DNA of 64,000 bases, taken from Parvibaculum sedimenti (GTDB lineage: Bacteria > Pseudomonadota > Alphaproteobacteria > Parvibaculales > Parvibaculaceae). The notes beneath the pieces are model-generated. The model ran no database searches and was not told where the DNA came from. It worked only from the letters and a program-made list of their open reading frames with translations. Numbering within the stretch: the stretch's first letter is position 1; every line of letters starts with the position of its first letter. A program made the position numbers and the translations under genes. This document shows positions 47,889-56,975 of the stretch, piece after piece. The stretch covers positions 300,679-364,678 of the forward strand of contig NZ_WESC01000001.1 in NCBI RefSeq assembly GCF_009184905.1, written 5' to 3'.

Positions 47889-49253
47889 TCAGCCCGGTAT
47901 TCCGGCCAGTTTCGCGAGCTCGCGCCAATGCATCCGGTAAAGAAGGGAGCCGCCCTTGCCTTTCCGTTTGGGCATGGCCAGCACAAGGGCGAGCCAGCGT
48001 TCCTCCGCCTCGGCGGCCTCGGCCCAGATGTCGCGCGAGAGTTGTGCGGCCTCTTCGGCACGTCCGCCCCGGGCGAGCAGGGCGTCCACACGCTCGAAGA
48101 AACCCGCTTCCAATCGGTCGCGCTCACCCGCAAAAGCGGCGAGCCTCGGCGCGTAGTCTTCCAGCACGGCCCGGTGCAGGCGCTCATGGCGCCACCAGAG
48201 CGTTGCCGGGTCGAAGCGGTCGGTCGGGGCGGGGCCGAAATCCGGGAGCGCCGCCCCCTCGAAGCCGGGTCCGAAGAAGACCGGCTTGAAGATCGACGTG
48301 TCGGGCGAGGATGTTCCCGTCACCCAGTGAACGGCGCGGCCGGGGGTGAGATCGGCGACCCATGAGGCCGTCGTCTGCCCATATTGGCGGATCGGTCCCC
48401 ATGAGGCATGGGCGCAAACGCCACCGCCCATGATGCCATCCGGCCGCCAGTCGGAATTTCGCGCCGCCTCTTCCCCGTGATCGCGCAGGATCGCCATCAG
48501 GCTTTGCGGCGTATGGCCTTTCGATGTGCCGAGAAGGTCGGTCGTCCGGCACCAGCGCTTCACGCCATGGCCAAGCGTCGAGCGCAGGCGATCCGCGTAG
48601 GCCACCGCGAAATCGAACGCCGCGCCCTCCTTCGCAAAACCGCGCCTGATCGCCTGCCGGATGAGGTTCTCGCTCGTGGCGTCGAATTTCGCGCTGATCG
48701 TGTAGGTGTTGGAGATCGAGCGAAACCCGTCGACGCGCTCCACCGCCCATTCGCGCCCTACCGTTTCGAGCACATAGGCCGCGCCGCCCGTATCCGCGAT
48801 GAGGAAGGAATTGTGGTACTCGAACTTGCCGAGAGGGGCGCAGTTCCCGCCCTGACCATGCCGGCCAAGCAGCGCGGTGATGACATCGAGCGCTTCTGCC
48901 GCCGTTTTCGCGCGCTCGAGGCCGAGCCGCAGCAGGTCCATCCCGAGCAGCGCCTGTTCTTTCTGCGGGGCGATCTTTGCAAAGACGGCCTCATTGCCGA
49001 TCACGAGGCCATGCTCATTCGCCCCCATCTCCGCGCCCCACATCCAGAAAGGCCGCGACAGCAGCACGGCATGGGTCTCGGCCACTTGCGGAATCTCGAT
49101 ATAGGTGCAGCGCAACGTGGCGCCGGGCGCATGTGTCGCGCGCGGCCGGAAGTCCAGATATTGGGCCTCATTGGCTCCGCGGTCGGAGTTCTTGGCAAAG
49201 AGCAGCCCGCCGCTCTTTGTCGCCTTCGGCCCGGCCACCATCGTGTCGCACAT
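47889..49253 (-). CDS. Secernin-like N-terminal nucleophile hydrolase (C69-related)
   Basis: 454 residues. The ATG at 49253 is preferred over GTG 49259 because GGGGG is well spaced and because it places Cys at position 2 (MCDTMVAG), where Met removal would expose the Ntn nucleophile. GLLFAKNSDRGANEAQYL and GANEHGLVIGNEAVFAK are typical of the secernin/C69 dipeptidase group. The C-terminal half is helical and rich in charged residues. It is probably a cytoplasmic peptidase or amidase; the substrate is unknown. Confidence 0.82.
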   Translation of the reverse strand: MCDTMVAGPKATKSGGLLFAKNSDRGANEAQYLDFRPRATHAPGATLRCTYIEIPQVAETHAVLLSRPFWMWGAEMGANEHGLVIGNEAVFAKIAPQKEQALLGMDLLRLGLERAKTAAEALDVITALLGRHGQGGNCAPLGKFEYHNSFLIADTGGAAYVLETVGREWAVERVDGFRSISNTYTISAKFDATSENLIRQAIRRGFAKEGAAFDFAVAYADRLRSTLGHGVKRWCRTTDLLGTSKGHTPQSLMAILRDHGEEAARNSDWRPDGIMGGGVCAHASWGPIRQYGQTTASWVADLTPGRAVHWVTGTSSPDTSIFKPVFFGPGFEGAALPDFGPAPTDRFDPATLWWRHERLHRAVLEDYAPRLAAFAGERDRLEAGFFERVDALLARGGRAEEAAQLSRDIWAEAAEAEERWLALVLAMPKRKGKGGSLLYRMHWRELAKLAGIPG

Positions 49254-49351
49254 CGGCACCCCCTGTTACAGGCATCTTAACTGCGGTGCCGAAGTGGTGA
49301 AGAGTGAAAATCTCCGTGCTAGGCTCAGTCATCGAGCATCGGGAGGAAACC

Positions 49352-49831
49352 ATGAGCGCGCATCTCTTCGAGTTCCGCACCATCAAGGGCGAGGCGCTTC
49401 CGCTCTCGCAATTCGAGGGCCGCGCCATTCTCATCGTCAACACGGCGAGCCGCTGCGGCTTCACACCTCAGTATCGCGAGCTGCAAGGCTTGTGGGAGCG
49501 CTATCGCGGGCGGGGCCTCGTCGTCATCGGTGTGCCGTCCAATGATTTCGGCGCGCAGGAGCCGGGCACGGAGACCGAGATCCTCGAATTCTGCGAGGTG
49601 AATTACGACATCGATTTTCCGCTGACCGCGAAAGAGGCCGTGATCGGCGAAGAGGCGCATCCCTTTTACAAATGGGTGGCCGAGGTCGGCGGCGAGGGCG
49701 CGGCGCCGCGCTGGAACTTCCACAAATATCTGATCGGCCCCGAGGGCGAGCTTGTGAATGTCTATTCGAGCAAGGTCAGCCCGCTAAGCACCGAGCTGGT
49801 GAACGAGATCGAAGCGCTTCTCGGCGCCTGA
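49352..49831 (+). CDS. Glutathione peroxidase family protein
   Basis: 159 residues from the ATG at 49352, six bases after GGGAGG. NTASRCGFTPQYRELQ holds the peroxidatic Cys (Cys rather than selenocysteine). VPSNDFGAQEPGT replaces the usual FPCNQFGGQEPG, and WNFHKYLIG supplies the catalytic Trp and Asn. It reduces peroxides, with glutathione or thioredoxin as donor. It is divergent from the secernin-like gene. Confidence 0.93.
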   Translation: MSAHLFEFRTIKGEALPLSQFEGRAILIVNTASRCGFTPQYRELQGLWERYRGRGLVVIGVPSNDFGAQEPGTETEILEFCEVNYDIDFPLTAKEAVIGEEAHPFYKWVAEVGGEGAAPRWNFHKYLIGPEGELVNVYSSKVSPLSTELVNEIEALLGA

Positions 49832-49851
49832 GCCTTAAGGCGCACCCCGCC

Positions 49852-50517
49852 TTACGGCGCAAACGACTCCTTGTAGCCTCGGCCCTTGGCATCGGTGAAG
49901 GGCGAGAGCTTGATCTCGACGCGGCGGTTCTGCGCCCGGCCTTTCGCCGTGCGATTGCTGGCGATGGGTTCGCGCGCGCCCGCACCGCGCAGGAGGAAGC
50001 GCTTTCCATCCGCGCCCTGGTCGATCAGGAATTGTGCGACGCTCCGCGCGCGCCCTTCCGAAAGATTGCGGTTCGCCTCTGCCTTGCCCTCATTGTCGGT
50101 GTGGCCGGTCACGTCGATCAGGATGCGCTCGTGGACCTTAATGATATGGGCCAGCCGCTTCAGCGCTGCTGCGGATTTGGGTGCGATCACTGTCGAGTTC
50201 GGCGCGAAGGCGGCGCTTCCCTCCATGTTGAGATGGATCGAGTTGCCGACGCGGGTGATGCTGAAACCGTGGTCCGACAGCTCGGAAATGAGGTCATGTT
50301 CCGTGCTGTCCATATAGGCGCTGACCTCGCTGGCGGGAATTGGTTTCAAGCCCTTCTTCAGCATGGCCTGGACCCGCCTGGCTGCCGCGTCGGCGCTTGC
50401 CATCGAATAGGTGGGCGCGGGGGCCGGGACAGGCGTGGGTGCGCGCGCCGCCGTCTGGCAGGCCGCGAGCAGGCTTGCCGCAGCAGCAATCAATAGAAAC
50501 GCCCGTCCCCCGCGCAT
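49852..50517 (-). CDS. OmpA-family lipoprotein
   Basis: 221 residues; GGGAG precedes the ATG. A lipobox (ASLLAACQTA) and Pro/Ala linker lead to a C-terminal OmpA/MotB domain (about 100-215): ILIDVTGHTDNEGKAEANRN, LSEGRARSVAQFLIDQG, NRRVEIKLSP. It should tether the outer membrane to peptidoglycan. It is convergent with the glutathione peroxidase gene. Confidence 0.9.
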   Translation of the reverse strand: MRGGRAFLLIAAAASLLAACQTAARAPTPVPAPAPTYSMASADAAARRVQAMLKKGLKPIPASEVSAYMDSTEHDLISELSDHGFSITRVGNSIHLNMEGSAAFAPNSTVIAPKSAAALKRLAHIIKVHERILIDVTGHTDNEGKAEANRNLSEGRARSVAQFLIDQGADGKRFLLRGAGAREPIASNRTAKGRAQNRRVEIKLSPFTDAKGRGYKESFAP

Positions 50518-50695
50518 GGCAACTCCCGCTCACAAATTGACGATGCGACGAGGGATGCGGCCCCATGCCTGTGGCATCCGGCGCCGATGGTGTAAAAGAT
50601 CCCCAGCCGTCGTGTGACGATGCTTAAACTAGCAAAGCTTCGTCGATGCGAGAACCGAATTGACGCATTTAAAAAACCAAAAGGGAGAAGTCGCC

Positions 50696-51460
50696 ATGTC
50701 GCTATTCGATCTGACTGGAAAGGTCGCCATCGTCACAGGCTCGACCAAGGGCATCGGCGAGGCCATCGTGCATCGCCTCGCCGAACATGGCGCCAAGGTC
50801 GTCGTGTCGAGCCGCAAGGCTGATGCCTGCGACAAGGTCGCGGGCGAGATCAACGCCAGGCATGCGGGCGCGGCCATCGCCGTTCCCTGCAACATTGCCG
50901 ACAAGGCAGATCTGCAGCGTCTCGTCGACACGACGAACAAGACCTGGGGCAAGGTCGACATTCTTGTCTGCAATGCCGCCGTGAATCCCTTCTTCGGTTC
51001 GTCGAAGGATATTCCCGACGATGCTTTCGACAAGATCATGTCGTCCAACGTCAAGTCGAACCACTGGCTCTGCAACATGGTCATTCCCCAGATGGTCGAG
51101 CGCAAGGACGGCTCCATCATCATCATCTCGTCGATCGGCGGCCTGCGCGGTTCTTCCGTGCTCGGCGCCTATTGCCTGTCCAAGGCGGCGGACTTTCAGC
51201 TCGCGCGCAACCTCGCTGTCGAATATGGCCATCACAATGTGCGCGCGAACTGCATCGCGCCGGGGCTCATCAAGACGCGCTTCGCGCAGGCGCTCTGGGA
51301 CAATCCCGACATTCTCGAAAAGTCGACATCGACCGCGCCGCTGAAGCGCATTGGCATGCCGGATGAAATCGCGGGCGCGGCCGTTTTCCTCGCCGGTCCC
51401 GCCGGCGCCTTCATGACCGGCCAGCAGCTCGTCATCGATGGCGGCGTCACGATAGCGTGA
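50696..51460 (+). CDS. Short-chain dehydrogenase/reductase
   Basis: 254 residues from the ATG at 50696; AAGGGAGAAG precedes it. The classical SDR pattern is clear: IVTGSTKGIGEAI (cofactor loop), LVCNAAVNPF (NAG-like), active-site GAYCLSKAAD (YxxxK) and NCIAPGLIKTRFA. SSRKAD after beta-2 suggests NADP preference. The substrate is unknown. The next gene (GNAT) begins five bases after the stop. Confidence 0.9.
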   Translation: MSLFDLTGKVAIVTGSTKGIGEAIVHRLAEHGAKVVVSSRKADACDKVAGEINARHAGAAIAVPCNIADKADLQRLVDTTNKTWGKVDILVCNAAVNPFFGSSKDIPDDAFDKIMSSNVKSNHWLCNMVIPQMVERKDGSIIIISSIGGLRGSSVLGAYCLSKAADFQLARNLAVEYGHHNVRANCIAPGLIKTRFAQALWDNPDILEKSTSTAPLKRIGMPDEIAGAAVFLAGPAGAFMTGQQLVIDGGVTIA

Positions 51461-51464
51461 TCTC

Positions 51465-51914
51465 ATGGAGAAAAGCCCGCTCACCATCCGCCCTCTCGAA
51501 ACGCGCGACCGCGCGGCGTGGGATGGATTGTGGGCGGGCTATCTCGCCTTCTACGAAACGGCGCTCGCGCCGGAAGTGACCGGGGATACATGGGCGCGCC
51601 TTCTCTCCGGCGCGCTCATCGGCCTCGTCGCGGTGGATGGCGAAGACAGGCCGCTGGGCTTCGCCCATGCGTTGCTTCACGCCGGAACATGGAGCCCGAA
51701 GCCGCTCTGCTATCTCGAAGACCTCTTCGTCCTTCCGAAGGCGCGGGGGCAGGGCGCGGCCCGCGCCCTCATCGAGGCGCTTGCCGCGCGCGGCCGCAAG
51801 GAAGGCTGGCTCCGGCTTTATTGGCAGACCGCGCGGGACAATGCGACCGCCCAGGCGCTTTACGACAAACTTGCCACCCGGACGAATTGGCTGCGTTACG
51901 ACCTTGATCTTTAG
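51465..51914 (+). CDS. GNAT-family N-acetyltransferase
   Basis: 149 residues. TIRPLETRDRAAWDGLWAGY opens the fold. LEDLFVLPKARGQGAARALI carries the acetyl-CoA pyrophosphate loop (Q/RxxGxG/A), and YWQTARDNATAQALYDKLAT closes the domain. The acceptor substrate is unknown. It is probably co-transcribed with the upstream dehydrogenase. Confidence 0.9.
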   Translation: MEKSPLTIRPLETRDRAAWDGLWAGYLAFYETALAPEVTGDTWARLLSGALIGLVAVDGEDRPLGFAHALLHAGTWSPKPLCYLEDLFVLPKARGQGAARALIEALAARGRKEGWLRLYWQTARDNATAQALYDKLATRTNWLRYDLDL

Positions 51915-52044
51915 TTCCGAATGACCACTTGTTTCTTTTCGGTCATCGCGCATTTTCAGGCGAAGTGGACGCCGGTTCGCCGTCCGAAAATGCGCCGTGC
52001 AACATTTGAAGCGCTTCTGACGAAGCGTTTCAGGGGAGGGTTCA

Positions 52045-52896
52045 ATGAAGAGCGTGGTGGTAACAGGCGTGTCGACCGGCATCGGCTGGGGCGCGACCAA
52101 GGTTCTGACGAAAGCGGGCTTCCATGTCTTCGGCAGCGTCCGCAAGGAAGCGGATGCGCAAAGGCTCAAACAGGAATTCGGCGAGAGGTTCACGCCGCTC
52201 CTCTTCGACGTGACCGATGTCGCCGCCGTGAAGCGCGGCGCCGACGAGGTCCGCGCGGCGCTGAAGGGCAAAACGCTCTTCGGCCTCGTCAACAATGCGG
52301 GCATTGCGGTCTCCGGGCCCCTGCTCGAACTTCCGCTCGATGAGTTCCGCCAGCAGATGGAAGTGAACGTCACCGGGCCCCTGATCGTCACCCAGGCCTT
52401 CGCGCCGCTCCTCGGCGCCGACACCTCGCTCAAGGGCGCGCCGGGCCGCATCGTCAATATCAGCTCGGTCGGCGGCAAGCAGGCCGCCCCCTTCGTCGGC
52501 CCCTATTCGGCGTCGAAATACGCGCTCGAAGGCCTCTCCGAAAGTCTCCGCCGCGAACTTCTTCTCTTCGGCATCGACGTCATCATCATCGGCCCCGGCG
52601 CGGTGAAAACCCAGATCTGGGCGAAGGCCGAGGAGGTCGACATCACGCCCTATCTGAACAGCCCCTATTACCCGAGCCTGGTGAAGTTTCGCACCTTCTT
52701 CCTCAAGAGCGCCAAGACAGGTCTCACGCCCGAACGCCTCGGCCGCGCCATCCTGAAGGCGCTGACGGTGAAGAACCCCAAGGTGCGCTACGCCGTCGTG
52801 CGGCAGCGGCTCCAGAACTGGACGATCCCCCAGCTTCTCCCCAAGCGCTTCGTCGACCGCCTGATCGGCAGGAATGTCGGCCTCTTGAAGCCCTGA
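52045..52896 (+). CDS. Short-chain dehydrogenase/reductase
   Basis: 283 residues; GGGGAGGG lies five bases upstream. VVVTGVSTGIGWGATK binds cofactor, LVNNAGIAVSGPLLE is the NNAG motif, and YSASKYALEGLSESLR holds YxxxK. The long C-terminus after GPGAVKTQIW resembles retinol-dehydrogenase-type and other lipid-active SDRs. The substrate is unknown. Confidence 0.9.
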   Translation: MKSVVVTGVSTGIGWGATKVLTKAGFHVFGSVRKEADAQRLKQEFGERFTPLLFDVTDVAAVKRGADEVRAALKGKTLFGLVNNAGIAVSGPLLELPLDEFRQQMEVNVTGPLIVTQAFAPLLGADTSLKGAPGRIVNISSVGGKQAAPFVGPYSASKYALEGLSESLRRELLLFGIDVIIIGPGAVKTQIWAKAEEVDITPYLNSPYYPSLVKFRTFFLKSAKTGLTPERLGRAILKALTVKNPKVRYAVVRQRLQNWTIPQLLPKRFVDRLIGRNVGLLKP

Positions 52897-53006
52897 CCGG
52901 AATTCCGCAATACGGAACCGAAGCCGAATTTTGTCGACTTTGAGCGGCGACCGGGCGACCCATGGCGTCGCCCGGTCCTTTCGGGTGTCCGTTCGGAGGA
53001 AACAAT

Positions 53007-54314
53007 ATGGCCGATCTGCTCGCCCTGTCCGCGCGCTATATCGATAATGACATTTATGAGGGGGCGGGGCTCGTCAACCGTCCGACAACGGAGCTGTCGG
53101 AGATTGCCGACGGCATCGCGCTCATCGAAGCCTTCTCTCATGTCGTGACCTTCCGCACCGGCGATGGGCTCGTCCTCTTCGACACGAGCCTTGAAGCTTT
53201 CGGCAAGGGCGTGCTCGCCTCCCTGCGGCGCTGGACCGACGAGCCGGTCTCGAACATCTGCTACACCCACGGCCATGCCGACCATGTCGGCGGCACGGGC
53301 GCCTTCGTCTGCGAGGCCTGCGAGAAGAAGGCGCGCCGACCGCGCATCATCGGGCACGAGAATGTGAGCCCGCGCTTCCGCCGCTACGAACTCACCAACG
53401 GCTACAACTTCACCATCAATGCGCGCCAGTTCGCGCCCGCGACGGAACTCCGCATGGGCGTGACCGATGCAGAAGGAAAGGTTCTGCCGCCTGCCGGCCG
53501 CTTCGGCCCCGACCCCTGGGTCGAGCCCGACACGACCTTCCGCGACCGCCTCGAATTCAAGTCCGGCGATACGCGCTTCGAACTGCGCCACGCCCTCGGC
53601 GAAACGGACGATCATCTCTGGGCCTGGGTGCCTGAGCGCAAGGCGATCTGCTCGGGCGATTTTGTCACCTGGGTGTTCCCCAATGCGGGCAACCCGCAGA
53701 AGGTTCAGCGTTATCCGCTCGAATGGGCGAAGGCGCTGCGCGAGATGATTGCGCTGGAGCCGGAACTGCTTCTTTCCGCCCATGGCCTTCCCATCAGCGG
53801 AAAGGCACGCATCGCAAGCGTGCTCGACAATATCGCCACCGCGCTCGAAATGCTGGTGAGCCAGACGCTCGACATGATGAATGCGGGCGCCCGCCTCGAC
53901 GAGATCGTTCATGCGGTGAAGCTGCCCTCGTCGCTGATGGACAAGCCCTATCTCCGTCCCGTCTATGACGAGCCGGAATTCATCATCCACAATGTCTGGC
54001 GTCTCTATGGCGGCTGGTACGATGGCAATCCCGCGCATCTGAAGCCCGCGCCCGACGCGGTACTCGCCGCCGAACTCGCGAGCCTCGCGGGCGGCCCGCT
54101 GGCGCTCGCGCGCCGCGCCGAGGCGCTGGCAGATCAGGGCGATCTACGTCTTGCCTGTCACCTGGCCGAACTCGCCGCGCAGGCGGCGCCGGACAATCGC
54201 GACGTACATGCGGCCCGCGCCGCCATTTACGGCAAACGCCGTAAGTCAGAAGCCTCGCTTATGGCCAAGGGCATTTATGGCTGGGCCGAACGCGAGTCGG
54301 CGAAGAAGCTCTGA
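53007..54314 (+). CDS. Metallo-beta-lactamase fold hydrolase with alkylsulfatase-type dimerisation domain
   Basis: 435 residues from the ATG at 53007, with CGGAGGAAAC upstream. The zinc site THGHADHVGG (about 88-97) is complete, and a later Asp/His pair fits the fold (LGETDDHLWAWVPERKAICS). The C-terminal third (about 310-430) is helical like the dimerisation domain of SdsA1-type alkylsulfatases, but the final SCP-2-like domain of those enzymes is absent. It probably hydrolyses an ester or sulfate ester; the substrate is unknown. Confidence 0.86.
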   Translation: MADLLALSARYIDNDIYEGAGLVNRPTTELSEIADGIALIEAFSHVVTFRTGDGLVLFDTSLEAFGKGVLASLRRWTDEPVSNICYTHGHADHVGGTGAFVCEACEKKARRPRIIGHENVSPRFRRYELTNGYNFTINARQFAPATELRMGVTDAEGKVLPPAGRFGPDPWVEPDTTFRDRLEFKSGDTRFELRHALGETDDHLWAWVPERKAICSGDFVTWVFPNAGNPQKVQRYPLEWAKALREMIALEPELLLSAHGLPISGKARIASVLDNIATALEMLVSQTLDMMNAGARLDEIVHAVKLPSSLMDKPYLRPVYDEPEFIIHNVWRLYGGWYDGNPAHLKPAPDAVLAAELASLAGGPLALARRAEALADQGDLRLACHLAELAAQAAPDNRDVHAARAAIYGKRRKSEASLMAKGIYGWAERESAKKL

Positions 54315-54355
54315 CAAGAAGAAACGCCCTCCGCGTGGAGAGAACGCGGAGGGCG
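54312..54355 (-). terminator. Terminator after aminotransferase gene
   Basis: CGCCCTCCGCG pairs with CGCGGAGGGCG around a nine-base loop at 54325-54355. On the minus strand it is followed by TTTCTTCTTGTC. It therefore ends the aminotransferase transcript between the convergent genes. Confidence 0.7.
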
Positions 54356-54380
54356 CGGCAGGCGTTGGTCAGGAACGCCC

Positions 54381-55709
54381 TTATGCGATGTGGTCGAGAA
54401 CCTTGCGGAAGCGGCCGAAGATTTCGTCGATCTGCGCCTTTTCGATGATCAGCGGCGGCGAGAAGGCGATGCAGTCGCCCGAGACGCGCACCATCATGTT
54501 CTCGTGGTGGAAGGCGTGACACATGGTGTCGAAGCCGCGCTTGCCCGGCACACCCTCGACCGGAACCAGATCGACCGCGCCGGCAAGCCCGATGACGCGG
54601 ATATCGGCAATGAGCTTGTGATCCTTGAGGCTCATCAGTGCATCGGCGAAATAGGGCTCCAGCGCGCGCGCTTTCTCGAACAGCCCTTCCTTGCGGTAGA
54701 TGTCGAGCGTCGCGAGACCGGCGGCTGCCGCCAGCGGATGGCCGGAATAGGTGTAGCCGTGGAAAAGGTCGATCGCGTGGTCCGGGCCGGTCTGGAACGT
54801 GTCGTAGATCTGCTTGCTGACGATCGCGCCGCCCATCGGCACCGTGCCTGAGGTGATGCCCTTGGCGAAGGTGATGATATCGGGCGTCACGCCGAAGCGT
54901 TCGGCGGCGAAAGCGTAGCCGAGTCGGCCATAGCCCGTGATGACCTCGTCGAAAATCAGCAGGATGCCGTGTTTCGTACAGATTTCGCGGATCTTCTGCA
55001 GGTAGCCCTTGGGCGGCGGCAGAACGCCCGTCGAGCCGGACATCGGCTCGATGATGACGGCGGCGATGGTCGACGCGTCGTGGAGGTCGATAAGGCGCTG
55101 CAAATCGTCGGCGAGATGTGCGCCCCATTCCGGCTGGCCGATCGTGAAGGCCTGCTCCGCGCGGTTATAAGTGTGGGGCAGGTGATCGACGCCCGCCACC
55201 AGATTGCCGAACCATTTGCGGTTGGCGACCATGCCGCCGACGGCCGTGCCGCCGAAATTGACGCCGTGATAGCCGCGCTCGCGGCCGATGAGGCGCGTAC
55301 GGCCGCCGTCGCCCTTGATGCGGTGATAGGCGAGCGCGATCTTCAGCGCTGACTCGTCTGCCTCAGAGCCCGAATTGCAGAAAAGCACATGGTCGAGGTC
55401 GCCGGGCGCGAGGCTCGCGATGCGGCTCGCGAGTTCGAAGGCCTTGGGGTGACCGAACTGGAAGGTCGGCGCGAAGTCGAGCTCGGCGGCCTGATCCTGG
55501 ATCGCCTTCACGATGTCTTCGCGGCAATGGCCCGCATTGCAGCACCAGAGGCCGGCCGTGGCGTCGAGCACTTCCGCGCCGTCGGGCTTGTAATAGTGGA
55601 CGCCCTTGGCGCGCGCGATCATGCGCGGCTCGCGCTTGAACTGGCGGTTGGGGGTGTAGGGCAGCCAGTTCGACTCGAGGTCGTTCGGCGCGGCGGCGTC
55701 GGCGCTCAT
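54381..55709 (-). CDS. Class III aminotransferase (beta-alanine/omega-amino acid:pyruvate type)
   Basis: 442 residues. It opens ESNWLPYTPNRQFKREPRMI, as in omega-amino acid:pyruvate aminotransferases. FCNSGSEADESALKIA, the PLP-contacting LLIFDEVITGYGRLG and the Schiff-base Lys in ITFAKGITSG are present. It likely transfers amino groups from beta-alanine, GABA or other omega-amines to pyruvate. It is divergent from an XRE-cupin regulator that may control it. Confidence 0.9.
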   Translation of the reverse strand: MSADAAAPNDLESNWLPYTPNRQFKREPRMIARAKGVHYYKPDGAEVLDATAGLWCCNAGHCREDIVKAIQDQAAELDFAPTFQFGHPKAFELASRIASLAPGDLDHVLFCNSGSEADESALKIALAYHRIKGDGGRTRLIGRERGYHGVNFGGTAVGGMVANRKWFGNLVAGVDHLPHTYNRAEQAFTIGQPEWGAHLADDLQRLIDLHDASTIAAVIIEPMSGSTGVLPPPKGYLQKIREICTKHGILLIFDEVITGYGRLGYAFAAERFGVTPDIITFAKGITSGTVPMGGAIVSKQIYDTFQTGPDHAIDLFHGYTYSGHPLAAAAGLATLDIYRKEGLFEKARALEPYFADALMSLKDHKLIADIRVIGLAGAVDLVPVEGVPGKRGFDTMCHAFHHENMMVRVSGDCIAFSPPLIIEKAQIDEIFGRFRKVLDHIA

Positions 55710-55796
55710 GGAAGGTCACTCCTGTTGACGAAAGCGGTACAATTCAAAGCCGCAAGCGGGCGCAAATCAAGGGGTTTCGGGCGTGACTTTGGCCGC

Positions 55797-56477
55797 ATGT
55801 CGAGTATTTTAAACGTTATGGCAAAGGGCGCGACGAAGATCGGCAAGGGCGTGGTGAATCCGGCGGCAGGGAATTTCCGTCGTGCCCATGGCGCTGCCAC
55901 GATGCCTGCCCTGCCCGAAGGCGAGGGCGACACGCCCGACGTCGGTGCGCGGCTCCGCGCCTTCCGCACCATGCACGGGCTTTCCCAGCGCGAACTCGCC
56001 AAGCGCGCCGGCGTCACCAACGGCACCATCTCGCTCATCGAGCAGAACCGCGTCAGCCCCTCCCTCGGCTCGCTGAAGAAGGTGCTCGACGGTTTCCCGA
56101 TTTCCCTCGCCGACTTTCTGACGCTCGAACTCAAGCCGCGCTCGAAGGTTTTCTATCAGGCCAAGGAACTCCGCGAGATTGCGAGCGGGCCCATCTCCTT
56201 CCGCCTCGTCGGCCGCGATACGCAAGGCCGCGCCATCCAGATGATGCATGAGCGCTATGCCCCCGGCGCGGACACGGGCGACGACATGCTCTCCCATATC
56301 GGCGAGGAAAGCGGCATCGTCGTTTCCGGCATGATCGAACTGACGGTCGGCGGCGAGACTCGCAAGCTCATGCCGGGCGACGCCTATTATTTCGACTCGC
56401 GCCTTCCCCACCGCTTCCGCAATCCCGGCACCATCGACTGCGTCATCGTTTCGGCCTGCTGCCCGCCGAGCTTTTGA
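55797..56477 (+). CDS. XRE-family regulator with cupin sensor domain (PuuR-like)
   Basis: About 226 residues from the ATG at 55797; ATGs at 55818 and 55902 are alternatives, and none has a strong ribosome site. The HTH (about 45-105) reads LRAFRTMHGLSQRELAKRAG and NGTISLIEQNRVSPSLGSLK. The C-terminal cupin_2 barrel ends GDAYYFDSRLPHRFRNPG. PuuR-type regulators sense polyamines or related amines, so control of the divergent aminotransferase, 87 bases away, is plausible. Confidence 0.87.
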   Translation: MSSILNVMAKGATKIGKGVVNPAAGNFRRAHGAATMPALPEGEGDTPDVGARLRAFRTMHGLSQRELAKRAGVTNGTISLIEQNRVSPSLGSLKKVLDGFPISLADFLTLELKPRSKVFYQAKELREIASGPISFRLVGRDTQGRAIQMMHERYAPGADTGDDMLSHIGEESGIVVSGMIELTVGGETRKLMPGDAYYFDSRLPHRFRNPGTIDCVIVSACCPPSF

Positions 56478-56506
56478 TTTTTTGCCTCGCCCCGGCCTGG
56501 ATCGAT

Positions 56507-56860
56507 TTAACGGCTTAAGTCGTTAGGAGTGTGGAACCCGCGGCGGACCCACCTAAAAATTCCGATAACTGTGTAGGCGAGGAGCCAGCCTATTGGAATT
56601 GGTGCGAGGGCCGTAAACGCTACGTTACCCCAACTGTCTTTGACGAAGATGGCGTAATTTTTTTCCGCCTCGTCCATGCAAGGTCCGAAGTTGAAGTCGT
56701 TGTGCTGCTTTTTTAGATCTATACAGGTCTGGTAGGTCTCGTTCATAAAATCTTGTGCTCTGTCAACGTCTGAGGTTCGTTGAAAGAGCGCGGCACCTAT
56801 AATCCAAAGAACTGAAACGACAATGCCAAGTCGCTGCCAACCATTGATGTTAGTGAGCAT
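56507..56860 (-). CDS. Small two-helix membrane protein, unknown function
   Basis: 117 residues from the ATG at 56860, five bases after AGGAGG; a longer frame to 57025 has no support. Helix one is RLGIVVSVLWIIGAALF, helix two is VAFTALAPIPIGWLLAYTVI, and the loop between them contains two Cys (TCIDL, GPCMDE). The end is FRWVRRGFHTPND. The NGWQRLG...SVLW opening recurs in small membrane proteins of many proteobacteria. The DNA here is clearly more A+T-rich than its neighbours, which suggests recent acquisition. Confidence 0.78.
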   Translation of the reverse strand: MLTNINGWQRLGIVVSVLWIIGAALFQRTSDVDRAQDFMNETYQTCIDLKKQHNDFNFGPCMDEAEKNYAIFVKDSWGNVAFTALAPIPIGWLLAYTVIGIFRWVRRGFHTPNDLSR

Positions 56861-56975
56861 TAGTTCCTCCTGAGACGAACAAATCATTTCATCATACCCT
56901 GTGCGGCCTTCGGCCAATAGGCGAGCGGCGCGGTAGTGGGTGGCCCAAGATGTGCCGATAATGGAGAGCTGAAGA

